Source of the DNA: Pseudoalteromonas luteoviolacea H33-S | Lineage (GTDB): Bacteria; Pseudomonadota; Gammaproteobacteria; Enterobacterales; Alteromonadaceae | Direction of reading: 5' to 3' | Length of the DNA stretch: 64,000 bases | NCBI RefSeq assembly: GCF_001625695.1 | Contig: NZ_AUXY01000089.1 | Span: forward strand, 82,202-146,201 | Shown: piece after piece, positions 53,556 to 63,671 of the stretch | Position numbering within the stretch: the stretch's first letter is position 1 | Layout of the letters: every line of letters starts with the position of its first letter | Made by a program: the position numbers and the translations under genes | Notes under the pieces: generated by a model | Databases searched by the model: none | What the model was told of the DNA's origin: nothing | What the model saw: only the letters and a program-made list of their open reading frames with translations

Positions 53556-54533
53556 TTAGAGCTTATCCTTCACCGCAGACAATTGCTCAGCAAAGCTCAA
53601 GTGACGTAAATCGCCCAAACCCGCTTTTTCCGTTAAGGCCAATAAGTGACTTTCCAATTCAAGTAGTTGGGCCTCAACTTGATTCTTTTGCAGCGCCTCT
53701 TTACGTGCAAGATGCTCTTGATAAAGACTATCTACTCTAAGCAACTGTAATTTAGCTAGACGCACCTTTTCTTCAATCTGCTCATAGTCACGGACGTTAT
53801 TTCGAATATATACCTTGGCATATTCGCTGGTGTTACTCGCATCTAGCGCAACGCTAGGCAATACCTTAGCCTTTGGCGATGCCGAAATAGTACGCAATTG
53901 TGACAAGATCTCACCTAAGTAATAGCGCTCAACGGCACTGACTTCTAATGCCGTTAACTGGGCATTAAAATCAGCTAGCTCTGCTTCAACTTCGGGTTGC
54001 TTGCCATCAACTAGCATCGCACGATACTTTTTATGGGTCTCATTTAATTTGCGATATCGAATAGGAAAGTGCTCTTGCGCTGCAAATTTATCTAGCACAG
54101 CAAAGTGAGAACGAACAGGTTCTAAAACAGATAGAATCAAGTTCTTTGCCGCCTGTGCCCCACCTATTAAAGCCAGCACCTCTTGGCTAAGTTCAATGAT
54201 CTCACCGCTGACAGTTTGAGAAGAAAAGAACGAGGCACTATCTAGCGCTTCAAATGGCTTCGCTTTTAAATCAGCAAAACTTTCCTCAAGTTCTTGCCAT
54301 TCTTTTTGCGCTTTTTGAACGCGTACACGGTCATAGTCAATCAATGACTCGGTGTTAGCCAAGTACATTGCCTGCTGTGCTTCCTGATAAGCAGCTTCGG
54401 CACGACTATATGCCGCCTGTACTTGTTCATTAGAAGGTGAAGACCCTCCTATTGATTGCACTGAATCTAGTGTTTTACACCCCGTTATGTTTAATAGCAC
54501 AGCCCCAAACACTAAGCCAAACTTCATTCGCAT
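53556..54533 (-). CDS. Predicted lipoprotein with helical repeats, unknown function
   Basis: 325 residues from the ATG at 54533 that overlaps the stop of the barrel gene (TAATG). Lipoprotein signal peptide with lipobox ITGC. The mature part is almost wholly helical with long coiled-coil-prone stretches (SRAEAAYQEAQQAMYLANTE and YEQIEEKVRLAKLQLLRVD), resembling DUF4398-type periplasmic helical proteins, but I do not claim the family. It is coupled to the upstream outer-membrane barrel gene and probably works with it at the outer membrane (inference). Confidence 0.75.
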   Translation of the reverse strand: MRMKFGLVFGAVLLNITGCKTLDSVQSIGGSSPSNEQVQAAYSRAEAAYQEAQQAMYLANTESLIDYDRVRVQKAQKEWQELEESFADLKAKPFEALDSASFFSSQTVSGEIIELSQEVLALIGGAQAAKNLILSVLEPVRSHFAVLDKFAAQEHFPIRYRKLNETHKKYRAMLVDGKQPEVEAELADFNAQLTALEVSAVERYYLGEILSQLRTISASPKAKVLPSVALDASNTSEYAKVYIRNNVRDYEQIEEKVRLAKLQLLRVDSLYQEHLARKEALQKNQVEAQLLELESHLLALTEKAGLGDLRHLSFAEQLSAVKDKL

Positions 54534-55480
54534 TAGTAACTCCATTGTAATCCTGCGGTCAGAGAGACATTAGTATACTCTATTTCAGGGACACGCAAAC
54601 GTCGACCGTTCACTTCTTCGGTCACAGTATCTCGCTCTTTGTAGTACGCATCGACACCAAACATCACCGCAATATGCTCAACTAGCTGATATCTGACCCC
54701 CGTTCTGGCCATTACACCCCAACCGTTAAAAGTATCCGTGAGTGTTGTTGTCTCAAATTGGGTGTTCTGAATACGGCTATATACTGGCGTACTTAATTCG
54801 CCTTCAATATACCAGCTAAGCTTTTCTTCAGGATGAGTAAGCTTGCTATCGTAACGGGCGCCTAATGTAGCCAACAGCCCCATTTGATCCTCTGTGACTG
54901 AAATGACAGGCAGTAGCGAAGCTGGGTTATCTTGTAGAACATCATCACCATCTTTCGTTTGCCCTGGTAAATCAAAACGAGGGACTGGATCGCCTTCCTC
55001 GCGTGGCAATGCTTTTAGCGCATCATCAAATCGCGTTGCACCGGGGTTAACAAATTTAAAGTTAGAGCGAGTAAAACTCGAGGTGAATATTTTCATGCCA
55101 AATGTAAGCTGTATAGCACGTTGATAATTATATGCGGCGGTAAATGCCAGCTCATTGGCTTTGACCTTAAAATCATTTTGTTGGATAGCACCAAAGTCCT
55201 TTAAAGACCATACCTCCTGATCGATTTCCGTCGAGATGGTCGCAGCACTGCCAATATAAAATCCCCAATATTCATCTATACCTGTATACGACAACTGCCT
55301 CACCGCAGGGTTAGTAACGGTGATTGACTGAGACAGTTGACCAAAACCAGCGACATCCGATAAGGATTCACTATAGTCGATACTTTCAAATCCTAAACGA
55401 ACTTCGCTATAAGAAGGTAGAGGTGCTGCTGCAAACGTATAACTACTAAACATCCCCAGTAAGGCAAGAGTATATTTCAT
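54533..55480 (-). CDS. Outer-membrane beta-barrel protein, unknown function
   Basis: 315 residues with a signal peptide (about 1-17, ending TFAAA). The mature part alternates polar and hydrophobic residues in strands and ends in an aromatic (TAGLQWSY), as outer-membrane barrels do; KLTHPEEKLSWYIEGELSTP and VMARTGVRYQLVEHIAVMFG look like barrel hairpins. No named family was recognised. First of a two-gene unit with the lipoprotein. Confidence 0.75.
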   Translation of the reverse strand: MKYTLALLGMFSSYTFAAAPLPSYSEVRLGFESIDYSESLSDVAGFGQLSQSITVTNPAVRQLSYTGIDEYWGFYIGSAATISTEIDQEVWSLKDFGAIQQNDFKVKANELAFTAAYNYQRAIQLTFGMKIFTSSFTRSNFKFVNPGATRFDDALKALPREEGDPVPRFDLPGQTKDGDDVLQDNPASLLPVISVTEDQMGLLATLGARYDSKLTHPEEKLSWYIEGELSTPVYSRIQNTQFETTTLTDTFNGWGVMARTGVRYQLVEHIAVMFGVDAYYKERDTVTEEVNGRRLRVPEIEYTNVSLTAGLQWSY

Positions 55481-55682
55481 GACTTTCCCCGATAATGTTG
55501 TTGTCTTGTATCACAAGGCACCACATTACTCTTCCTTGCATACAGGTTATAGAAACAAATTTACACTGACGATTAGACATCAGCGAATGATATAAACATT
55601 AGTACAGAGGTCTTTATAGTCAAGGACATAGGTGAGCTTAACAATATTGTTTAGAAGGAATAGGGTTATCAATAAGCGTGAG

Positions 55683-55710
55683 AAAAAGCTCGTAAATTAC
55701 GAGCTTTTTT
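55683..55710. terminator. Terminator of acnB
   Basis: AAAAAGCTCGTAA (55683-55695) pairs with TTACGAGCTTTTT (55697-55709); the A and T runs allow action on either strand. It lies directly after acnB on the minus strand. Confidence 0.85.
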
Positions 55711-55716
55711 AAGCAA

Positions 55717-58314
55717 TTATACCGCTTGCTGAATGATCACACTGTCTGCTTTCTTTGTGTAATGTAACATTTTGTGGAAATTCAAATAACGATAAGTATC
55801 CGCAGCTGTCGCGTTAATTTTTGTCGCATATTCTTGATACTCATCCGGTGTCGGCAATCGACCTATGATCGCCGCAACTGCCGCCAATTCTGCAGAGGCC
55901 AAGAATACATTTGCCCCTGTTCCTAATCGATTAGGGAAGTTACGGGTTGACGTTGAGACCACCGTCGCCTTATCTGCTACTCTCGCCTGATTACCCATAC
56001 ACAAAGAGCATCCCGGTGTTTCAATACGCGCACCAACTCGACCATAAATGCCATAATAACCTTCATCTGTAAGCTGATCTTTGTCCATTTTGGTCGGTGG
56101 CGCTATCCACATGCGCGTAGGTAACTGACCACTAAAGTTATCAAGTAATTTACCAGCTGCACGGAAGTGGCCAATATTGGTCATACAAGAGCCTATAAAG
56201 ACCTCATTGATCTCTTCGTTTTGTACAGTAGACAGCAAACGGGCATCATCTGGATCATTCGGCGCACATAAAATTGGTTCTTTAATGTCGTTTAAATCAA
56301 TCTCAAGTACATGGGCGTATTCAGCATCACTATCTGCAGCCATAAGCTGCGGATGTTCGAGCCATGCCTGCATTTTTGCAATCCGACGCTCTATTGTACG
56401 TACCTCTCCATAGCCTTCTGAGATCATCCACTTCAACATCACAATATTGGAATTCAAATACTCTTCAACAGAGGATTGTGACAGCTTTACAGTACACCCA
56501 GCCGCAGACCGCTCGGCTGACGCATCTGACAACTCAAAGGCTTGCTCAACCGTTAAATGCTCAACCCCTTCAATTTCAAGAATACGGCCTGAAAACTCAT
56601 TTACTTTGCCTTTTTTCTCAACGGTAAGTAGCCCTTTCTTAATCGCGTAGAGCGGGATTGCATGTACTAAATCTCGCAATGTGATCCCAGCTTGCATCTC
56701 GCCCTTAAAACGCACAAGTACAGATTCAGGCATGTCCAAAGGCATAACACCTGTAGCAGCGGCAAAGGCAACTGCACCAGAGCCAGCCGGAAAAGAAATC
56801 CCCAAAGGGAAACGGGTATGTGAATCACCGCCAGTCCCCACCGTGTCAGGTAAAAGCATACGGTTGATCCAAGAATGGATCACACCATCGCCTGGTCGCA
56901 ACGACACCCCGCCACGATTCATCATAAAGTCCGGCAAAGTATGATGAGTATTTACATCAATGGGCTTTGGATAAGCGGAGGTATGACAAAAAGATTGCAT
57001 GGTTAAATCCGCTGAAAAACCAAGGCAGGCTAAATCTTTCAGCTCATCTCGAGTCATCGGCCCAGTGGTGTCTTGCGAGCCAACCGTGGTCATTGTCGGC
57101 TCACAATATTGACCTGGTCTAACCCCTGTAACGCCGCAGGCTTTACCGACCATTTTTTGTGCTAGCGTATAGCCTTTGCCAGTATCATCTGCTTGTGCTG
57201 GTTTTTTAAAAATAGTTTCAGCATCTAGGCCAAGTGACGCTCGCGCTTTGTCTGTTAGACCTCGACCAATGATAAGTGGAATACGTCCACCGGCTTGAAC
57301 CTCGTCTAAAATAACATCCGATTTTAAAGTGAAATGCGAGAGCACCTCGTCAGTGCCAAAGCGCTTAACCACCCCTTGATAAGGATAAATGTCAATTTGA
57401 TCGCCCATGTTGAGCTTTTCAACAGGTAGCTCGATCGGTAGTGCACCAGAGTCTTCCATGGTATTAAAGAAAATTGGGGCAATTTTTCCACCTAAGCACA
57501 CACCGCCTACCCGTTTATTTGGGACATGAGGAATGTCTTCTCCCATAAACCAAAGCACTGAATTAGTTGCTGACTTTCTTGAAGATCCGGTACCAACCAC
57601 ATCACCGACATACGCCAAGGGTAGGCCTTTACTTTTCAATGCTTCTAATTGCGCAACAGGACCTATTTCACCATTTTTATCTGGAGATATGCCATCTCGC
57701 GCAAGCTTCAACATAGCTAACGCATGTAACGGAATATCTGGACGAGACCAAGCATCAGGCGCAGGCGACAGATCATCCGTATTGGTCTCACCCGTGACTT
57801 TAAATACCGTGACAGATATTTTCTCAGGAACCGCGCTTTTTTGCGTAAACCACTCTGCTCGTGCCCACGACTCAAGTACTTGCTGTGCAAACGCATTACC
57901 GCCCTTTGCTTTTTCCTCTACATCATAAAATGCATCAAACATTAATAAGGTATGTGATAACCCTTTAACAGCAATAGGGGCAAGCTCTGGTTCATCTAAC
58001 AACTCAATCATGGGCGCAATGTTATAGCCACCTAACATAGTACCCAGTAGTTCAACAGCATAAGCTTTAGATATCAGCGGTGATGCTGCCTCCCCTTTTG
58101 CCAACGCAGCCAAAAAACCCGCCTTAATATAAGCAGCATCGTCAACTCCAGGTGGCACACGATTGACCAATAAGTCTAAAAGAAAAGCTTCTTCACCTAT
58201 TGGTGGTGCTTTTATTAACTCAATTAAATCTGCGGTTTGCTGTGCGTCCAACGGCTTAGGTACTATCCCTTTTGCCGCGCGCTCTTCAACATGATTTCGA
58301 TACTCTTGAAGCAC
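55717..58314 (-). CDS. acnB: Aconitate hydratase B
   Basis: Interconverts citrate and isocitrate in the TCA cycle. From a GTG at 58314 the protein has 865 residues, exactly the E. coli AcnB length, and begins LQEYRNHVEERAAKGIVPKP after the initiator. AGAGG lies 8 bases before that GTG, while the ATG 12 codons upstream (58350) has no ribosome site. Fe-S cluster cysteines are in EVFIGSCMTNIGHF and PGCSLCMGNQARV; substrate loop segments GTGGDSHTRFPLGISF and TSTRNFPNRLGTGANV are intact. Domain order (HEAT-like 5, then 4, 1-3) is that of AcnB. Monocistronic. Confidence 0.97.
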   Translation of the reverse strand: MLQEYRNHVEERAAKGIVPKPLDAQQTADLIELIKAPPIGEEAFLLDLLVNRVPPGVDDAAYIKAGFLAALAKGEAASPLISKAYAVELLGTMLGGYNIAPMIELLDEPELAPIAVKGLSHTLLMFDAFYDVEEKAKGGNAFAQQVLESWARAEWFTQKSAVPEKISVTVFKVTGETNTDDLSPAPDAWSRPDIPLHALAMLKLARDGISPDKNGEIGPVAQLEALKSKGLPLAYVGDVVGTGSSRKSATNSVLWFMGEDIPHVPNKRVGGVCLGGKIAPIFFNTMEDSGALPIELPVEKLNMGDQIDIYPYQGVVKRFGTDEVLSHFTLKSDVILDEVQAGGRIPLIIGRGLTDKARASLGLDAETIFKKPAQADDTGKGYTLAQKMVGKACGVTGVRPGQYCEPTMTTVGSQDTTGPMTRDELKDLACLGFSADLTMQSFCHTSAYPKPIDVNTHHTLPDFMMNRGGVSLRPGDGVIHSWINRMLLPDTVGTGGDSHTRFPLGISFPAGSGAVAFAAATGVMPLDMPESVLVRFKGEMQAGITLRDLVHAIPLYAIKKGLLTVEKKGKVNEFSGRILEIEGVEHLTVEQAFELSDASAERSAAGCTVKLSQSSVEEYLNSNIVMLKWMISEGYGEVRTIERRIAKMQAWLEHPQLMAADSDAEYAHVLEIDLNDIKEPILCAPNDPDDARLLSTVQNEEINEVFIGSCMTNIGHFRAAGKLLDNFSGQLPTRMWIAPPTKMDKDQLTDEGYYGIYGRVGARIETPGCSLCMGNQARVADKATVVSTSTRNFPNRLGTGANVFLASAELAAVAAIIGRLPTPDEYQEYATKINATAADTYRYLNFHKMLHYTKKADSVIIQQAV

Positions 58315-58568
58315 GGTGATATCCTCTTGGTGACGTGTTTTAATAAGCATTTTAGTAGTTTTGTTTATAACTGCTTATCTTTTAATCTAGCCACTTGATT
58401 ATAAGAGCTTTTTATCAATATGAAAATCTTGCAAGTTGTACCATCGAGAGATACTCAATATCAATGTGATGAATGGAGAGGTAAGGGAGAAATTACAGAA
58501 TGAATGGTTATTGGCATATATACAATAATGGCTGAACAACAATTGTTATTCAGCCATATTAAGTAAGA

Positions 58569-59627
58569 TTACCTCTTCACTTTTACTCTTTCCACCGAAA
58601 TAACCTTTGCTTCAACACGGCGGTTAGCTGTATGTGCTTCTTGAGTATTACGGTTATCCATTAAACGCTCTTCACCATAACCTACGGTTGAGATACGTGA
58701 TTGCGCAATGCCTTTTTCGACCAACTGCGCTGCAACGGCATCAGCGCGTTTTTTAGATAGCCACATATTGTAATCTGCTTTACCTAGACTTGATGTATGG
58801 CCTTCTAGTACAACCGTTGTCTCAGGGTGTGCACGTAAAAACTCTACAACTGAGTTGATATCATCTAAATACTGCTGAGATACTTGAGAGTTGTTATTCG
58901 GGAAGCGGACTAACAAACTCACAGTAACTTCTTTATTTTCATATAAGCTACAACCAGCAGCATCAACTGCATCACTCATCGGTGTATTGGTACATCTGTC
59001 TTTACTATCTAATACACCATCGCCATCACTGTCTTTAGGCTTTTCAGCCACAACTGGCTGAGGTGCAGGCTGCGGTGCGGGCTCAACTTTTTTCGGACTA
59101 CTTGACGCCTTACCAAACATATAGTTGATACCAAGCTTCGCACCCACATCGGTATAGCTGCGCTCTAAGCCTTGATAAATTGCAGTTTCAAAATTAGCGG
59201 CCAAGTTATCAGTGAAATGATGACGATAACCTACACCGGCATTAGCAAATAAGTTGCTATCAAAAATATCTATCGATTTAAGACCTGCCAATGCATAAAA
59301 AGGGCCGCCATTAAAGTGGTAAAGACCATCGATACCAAGACGATCACCATCTTGAGAACCGACACCAGCCCCCTCTAAATCAAAATCCATATCAGCATAT
59401 TCGATGCGCGCACTCCAATACTTGTTAAACCTGTAACCAAGTTCTGCACCCCATCCCGTGGAGTCATCAATGCCAACTCCACCGTTACCAACCCCTCTAA
59501 TATTCTCCCAATCTGCGTTGTAGTAATCACCAAACACACCAAGGTATACACCCTCTTCAACCTCTTTCGCTTGTAAAGACGTTGCTGCTGCCATTGCCAC
59601 AATTACGCTTAGCATTTTAAGTTTCAT
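58569..59627 (-). CDS. OmpA-family outer-membrane protein
   Basis: 352 residues: signal peptide (about 1-20, ending SLQA), an eight-strand type N-terminal barrel (about 25-172, starting GVYLGVFGDYYNADW), a Pro-rich linker (APQPAPQPVV), a calcium-binding TSP3-like repeat (DSDGDGVLDSKDRC) and an OmpA C-terminal peptidoglycan-binding domain (VLEGHTSSLGKADYNMWLS, KKRADAVAAQLVEKG, VGYGEERL). It anchors the outer membrane to the cell wall. Single gene. Confidence 0.93.
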   Translation of the reverse strand: MKLKMLSVIVAMAAATSLQAKEVEEGVYLGVFGDYYNADWENIRGVGNGGVGIDDSTGWGAELGYRFNKYWSARIEYADMDFDLEGAGVGSQDGDRLGIDGLYHFNGGPFYALAGLKSIDIFDSNLFANAGVGYRHHFTDNLAANFETAIYQGLERSYTDVGAKLGINYMFGKASSSPKKVEPAPQPAPQPVVAEKPKDSDGDGVLDSKDRCTNTPMSDAVDAAGCSLYENKEVTVSLLVRFPNNNSQVSQQYLDDINSVVEFLRAHPETTVVLEGHTSSLGKADYNMWLSKKRADAVAAQLVEKGIAQSRISTVGYGEERLMDNRNTQEAHTANRRVEAKVISVERVKVKR

Positions 59628-59744
59628 CGCTGTTTCCCTCTAAAATCCAGACTTATTAAATTTGATAGCAAGATAATAGTAGTCGATGTCTTAATAATTA
59701 CTTAACACTAAATAAGTATTTTTAGTTAAGAATTAAAGCTGAAC

Positions 59745-61547
59745 CTAGCCTTGATGACCAAATAAAACTTGGTATAAACCATCTTCTTCAACTAATGTAC
59801 GATGATCGCCTGATTGAGTGACGTAGCCGTCATCTAGCACGTAAATAATATCAGCTTGACGGATTGCGCTAAGCCGATGGGCAATGATCAAAGTCGTGCG
59901 TCCACTCAAAAATTGATTGAGATTTTTATGGATACGCGCTTCTATTTCCACATCGAGCGCCGAAGTCGCCTCATCCAAAATCACCATTTTAGGATCTGCT
60001 GCAACCATACGTGCAATCGCAAGTCTCTGCTTTTGGCCACCTGATAGTTTGACACCATTACGACCAACAATGGCATCCAACTGTCCGACCATTTCTTTAA
60101 CATTATCTGCCAATTCTGCGATTTCCAAAGCATGCCAAAGCTGCTCATCTGTGCATGACTTACCTAAGCTTAAATTTTCTCTGATACTCGAATTGAACAA
60201 GATAGGCTGCTGTAACACAGTCACTGCGTTTTCTCTGATGAGGTCATAACCTATGTCTTCAGCTGCAATACCATTAATCAGGATGTCTCCTGTGGATTTT
60301 TCATAAAGCCCTAATAAAAGCTGTACAAGGGTCGACTTTCCACCGCCAGAGACAGCAACCAAGGCCACTTTTTTTCCCTGAGGAATATGCATGCTGACAT
60401 CGTGTAAAATAGGCTGACCTTCATTGTATTCAAAACTCACCTGTTTAAACTCAATGCCAATTTTATCTGCTTCGAATACTTGCTGAGCTGATTCTGTACG
60501 TGCGTCATTCGATGTTTCCGTCTCAAAGTCCAACACTTGGTTTAACCTCTGTAATGCCGCAGAAGCACTGTAATAGGAGTACTGAATACTGAGAATTTCC
60601 TGGACAGGTCCCATCATAAACCACAAGTAACCAAACACAGCAAAAATCTGACCAACAGAGAGACCTGAAAACACCACCATTAACATCGCAATGGCACGAA
60701 ACACTTCAAATCCGAGTAAAAACACTGTGAAGCTCAAACGATTAACGGCGTCTGTTTTCCATTGTGACTGGACAGAGTGATACCGCAAATCTTTTGCCGC
60801 AGTGAGTACATTGTCAAAGTATCCGTGTTCACGGCGCATGGCTTTAAGTTGGGCAATAGCATCAAGCGTTTCAACTAATGCTGTTTGAAAGGCTTCAAAT
60901 GCATTGTTTTTCTCTTTCGTTAGATGTTTAACCTGTTTGCCAAATTGTCTCGAGAAATAGATCACAGCCGGGTTTAACGTCAAAATAATTAATCCGAGTG
61001 TAAAGTCTATCCATAGCAGCACTATCGCCGTACCAATAATCGTCAACAGCCCAATTAAAAAACGTGACATCGTTTGACTGATAAAGCCATCTAGTGTCTC
61101 TATGTCAGTTACACATCGCGAACTGATCGCTGCACCACCTTGTGTTTCAAACTCTTTAAGCCTCACCTGAGATAAGTGACCAAGTAAGCGCTGGCGGATA
61201 TTCAGCGAAACATCCTTGCCAATAATAGTGAACTGACGAGACTGAGCGACCCCTAATAATAAAGCCCCTATACGCATTAACATTACAGCCGCCAAGATAG
61301 CCAGTATGTACCCAGTTGCTCCATGCCACTCTGCAGGTAAAAAGCCATTCATAAATTCAACAGCGACACCAGGCTTTGCTAGGAGCACCTCATCAACTAA
61401 TAAGGGCATCATCAAGGGGATAGGTACACTGACCAACGCCGCTAACAGTGCAATGATATGAGCGTAGATCAGGGGCTTTTTATGTTTGAGCACCTGTCTC
61501 TGAATTTCTTTCCAAGTTAATGGCCCTGTCATCTCTGGATTCTGCAT
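59745..61547 (-). CDS. ABC exporter half-transporter (membrane plus ATPase domain)
   Basis: 600 residues: a six-helix membrane domain (about 1-325) fused to an ATPase domain (about 360-595). Motifs: VALVAVSGGGKSTLVQ (Walker A in which the first Gly of GxxxxGKS is Ala), VLQQPILFNSSIRENLSLG (Q-loop), KLSGGQKQRLAIARMV (signature), MVILDEATSALDVE (Walker B) and IAHRLSAI (switch His). MdlB/MsbA-like homodimeric exporters carry lipids, peptides or drugs. Starts 1 base before the end of selO, so it is the third gene of the Tag-like/selO/ABC unit. Confidence 0.92.
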   Translation of the reverse strand: MQNPEMTGPLTWKEIQRQVLKHKKPLIYAHIIALLAALVSVPIPLMMPLLVDEVLLAKPGVAVEFMNGFLPAEWHGATGYILAILAAVMLMRIGALLLGVAQSRQFTIIGKDVSLNIRQRLLGHLSQVRLKEFETQGGAAISSRCVTDIETLDGFISQTMSRFLIGLLTIIGTAIVLLWIDFTLGLIILTLNPAVIYFSRQFGKQVKHLTKEKNNAFEAFQTALVETLDAIAQLKAMRREHGYFDNVLTAAKDLRYHSVQSQWKTDAVNRLSFTVFLLGFEVFRAIAMLMVVFSGLSVGQIFAVFGYLWFMMGPVQEILSIQYSYYSASAALQRLNQVLDFETETSNDARTESAQQVFEADKIGIEFKQVSFEYNEGQPILHDVSMHIPQGKKVALVAVSGGGKSTLVQLLLGLYEKSTGDILINGIAAEDIGYDLIRENAVTVLQQPILFNSSIRENLSLGKSCTDEQLWHALEIAELADNVKEMVGQLDAIVGRNGVKLSGGQKQRLAIARMVAADPKMVILDEATSALDVEIEARIHKNLNQFLSGRTTLIIAHRLSAIRQADIIYVLDDGYVTQSGDHRTLVEEDGLYQVLFGHQG

Positions 61548-62978
61548 TTAAGTTCCACAAAAAGTTTGGTAATGAGTCGAGTTCGCTTGCGATTGCAGCC
61601 ATTTACCTGGGTAAGAAATGTATTCATATGGAGAGCTCAACGCCGCTAGCCACTTTGTTAATAATTCGCTTTTGCCCTGTTGATAAAAATCATTGATCAC
61701 TTCCTCTACTAAATCATTACGAGGAATGATTGCCGGGTTATGTCGCATCATCAGTGCGGCAACTTCATCATCGTTAAACTGCTCAGTACTTGCTTGCCAC
61801 TTAACAACCCACTCTTGCAACTCACTGGAGATCGGAAATTGCGCTTGCTGTTTATGTAACTTTGCTGCAGTAAGTGATGCAAAAGTATTTGTATAATCAA
61901 GCTGATGCTTTGTCATCAGTTCAAGTAACTCTGTGACTAAATCTTGATCACCCTTTTGAGGTTGAAGTAAACCCAATTTATTACGCCATAACTGCTGATA
62001 GCCTTGATTAAATCGTTCAGAAAAGCCAACTAACATAGCAGAGAATCGTTCTATTGCAGGCTGCTCTTCTGCGAATAAAAGAAGAAGTGATTCAGCTAAT
62101 CGACCACAGTTCCAACTTGCCATATTAGGCTGTTGGCCAAAGGCATAGCGGCCTTGTCTATCGATTGAGCTAAATACACGATTAAATGAAAATGCCTCCA
62201 TCATAGCGCATGGGCCGTAATCAATTGTTTCGCCGTTAACTAGAGTGTTATCGGTATTCATCACTCCATGGATGAAACCTACCTGCAACCACTTAAGCAT
62301 CAAGTCGCATTGCGCATCACATACATATTGGAAAAAAGTGAAAATACTATCGTCTCGATTTTCAGTAACTTCTAGCCCCATGTCTCTCATTGTGCTCTCT
62401 AGCAACTTGAGCATAGCATCCTCATCTTGCTGTAAAGCCAGATATTGAAAGGACCCGACTCTAATATGGCTCTTAGCAATTCTTGCAACGACGGCACCAG
62501 GTAAAGTCCCTTGGCGGTAAACAGTTTGACCCGTTGAAAGTACAGCGAGACACTGAGTCGATGGCACGCCAAGAGCCGTTAAAGCGTGACTCATAACAAA
62601 CTCTCTAACTGCTGGCCCCAATGCACATAAGCCATCACCGCCACGAGAGAAAACGGTCGCACCAGAACCTTTTAACTGCAGATCGATTACATCACCGTTA
62701 GGTGCAGTGAACGATCCAATCAAATGGGCACGACCATCACCTAAAGTAGGATTAAATTGACCAAATTGGTGACCTGAATATGCTAAGCATACACAATGAG
62801 AGTCAGGTAGAGGCTGCTGGCCAGATAAATATAGTGATGCAGTATCATCGTCCCAATTTAAACCGAGTTGACTGTTAAGCGAGGTATTAAATAGGGCTAA
62901 ATTTGCATTCTCAAAAACATTTGGTGCTGCAGGAATGGCAAATTGCTCACCAATAGTGGCATATCTTGAATAAAACAT
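61548..62978 (-). CDS. selO: Protein adenylyltransferase SelO (YdiU family)
   Basis: 476 residues. Pseudokinase-fold enzyme that transfers AMP to Ser, Thr or Tyr of other proteins in E. coli, linked to redox stress. Signatures: YSGHQFGQFNPTLGDGRAHL, LQLKGSGATVFSRGGDG (nucleotide loop), ARIAKSHIRVGSFQY and VGFIHGVMNTDNTLVNGETI with IDYGPCAMM (metal site). A Cys lies third from the C-terminus (FCGT), where SelO proteins carry a conserved Cys or Sec. It sits between the Tag-like gene (3 bases away) and the ABC exporter (adjacent). Confidence 0.95.
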   Translation of the reverse strand: MFYSRYATIGEQFAIPAAPNVFENANLALFNTSLNSQLGLNWDDDTASLYLSGQQPLPDSHCVCLAYSGHQFGQFNPTLGDGRAHLIGSFTAPNGDVIDLQLKGSGATVFSRGGDGLCALGPAVREFVMSHALTALGVPSTQCLAVLSTGQTVYRQGTLPGAVVARIAKSHIRVGSFQYLALQQDEDAMLKLLESTMRDMGLEVTENRDDSIFTFFQYVCDAQCDLMLKWLQVGFIHGVMNTDNTLVNGETIDYGPCAMMEAFSFNRVFSSIDRQGRYAFGQQPNMASWNCGRLAESLLLLFAEEQPAIERFSAMLVGFSERFNQGYQQLWRNKLGLLQPQKGDQDLVTELLELMTKHQLDYTNTFASLTAAKLHKQQAQFPISSELQEWVVKWQASTEQFNDDEVAALMMRHNPAIIPRNDLVEEVINDFYQQGKSELLTKWLAALSSPYEYISYPGKWLQSQANSTHYQTFCGT

Positions 62979-62981
62979 AAT

Positions 62982-63671
62982 TTAAGTACTCTGAATTGCA
63001 TTATCACCAACACTAAAGGCAATAAGTTGGCTAAGTGCTGTCAATGACAAGCCACTTGATTGTTGAAGTTCATTAAAGTGTTGTTGTGCTGCTTTTAGTG
63101 ATTTCAATGATTGGAGTCCGCCATCAATGACACCATTTGCGCGTAAATAAGTCTCGACGTCTTTCGTCATCAAAAAAGTATCTTTACCAAGCGCACGTAA
63201 AGCAAATGGTCCTGTATTGCCGCCTAAGCGATTACCTCGTTTTTTAAGCAGTAGCCAAAGGTTAATTATATCTTCGCTAGGCCAACTTGCTATCAACTCA
63301 CTAAATGAGCCATGCTCTTGTTGCAGTTCGTAAATCATATGGCAATTGATAGCGATACTTTGTACTTTTTTGAAGTTACGAATAATACGTTCATCTTGAG
63401 CACGCTGTTCATACATTTCAGGAGACATGTAAAGTAATTTATCAACGGAAAAATCCCAGAAAACCTCCCTAAATCCATCCCACTTCCCATTGACTACCGA
63501 CCAATAAAAACCAGACTGAAAGATTTTCCTAGTAAACTCTTCTAACCATAAATCATCACTGTATGTACTAAGCACACTATTTTTGAGTGGGTCACTCAAT
63601 AACACGCGTAAGTTGGCCTCACCGCCTTTGCGTTCACAGGCTCTGTCGTAAATATCATTAAATCGAGTCAA
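62982..63671 (-). CDS. DNA-3-methyladenine glycosylase I (Tag)-like protein
   Basis: 229 residues related to Tag: EEFTRKIFQSGFYWSVVNGK corresponds to the LFEMICLEGQQAGLSW region, FREVFWDFSVDKLLYMSPEM and IIRNFKKVQSIAINCHMIYE to the helix that follows. The zinc-binding Cys/His residues of classical Tag at the N- and C-termini are absent, so it is a divergent branch whose substrate is uncertain. First gene of a tight unit with selO and the ABC exporter. Confidence 0.8.
   Translation of the reverse strand: MTRFNDIYDRACERKGGEANLRVLLSDPLKNSVLSTYSDDLWLEEFTRKIFQSGFYWSVVNGKWDGFREVFWDFSVDKLLYMSPEMYEQRAQDERIIRNFKKVQSIAINCHMIYELQQEHGSFSELIASWPSEDIINLWLLLKKRGNRLGGNTGPFALRALGKDTFLMTKDVETYLRANGVIDGGLQSLKSLKAAQQHFNELQQSSGLSLTALSQLIAFSVGDNAIQST

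Noticed and set aside
56177..56944. Several open frames opposite acnB
   Set aside because: Shadows of acnB codon structure with no ribosome sites or family resemblance.
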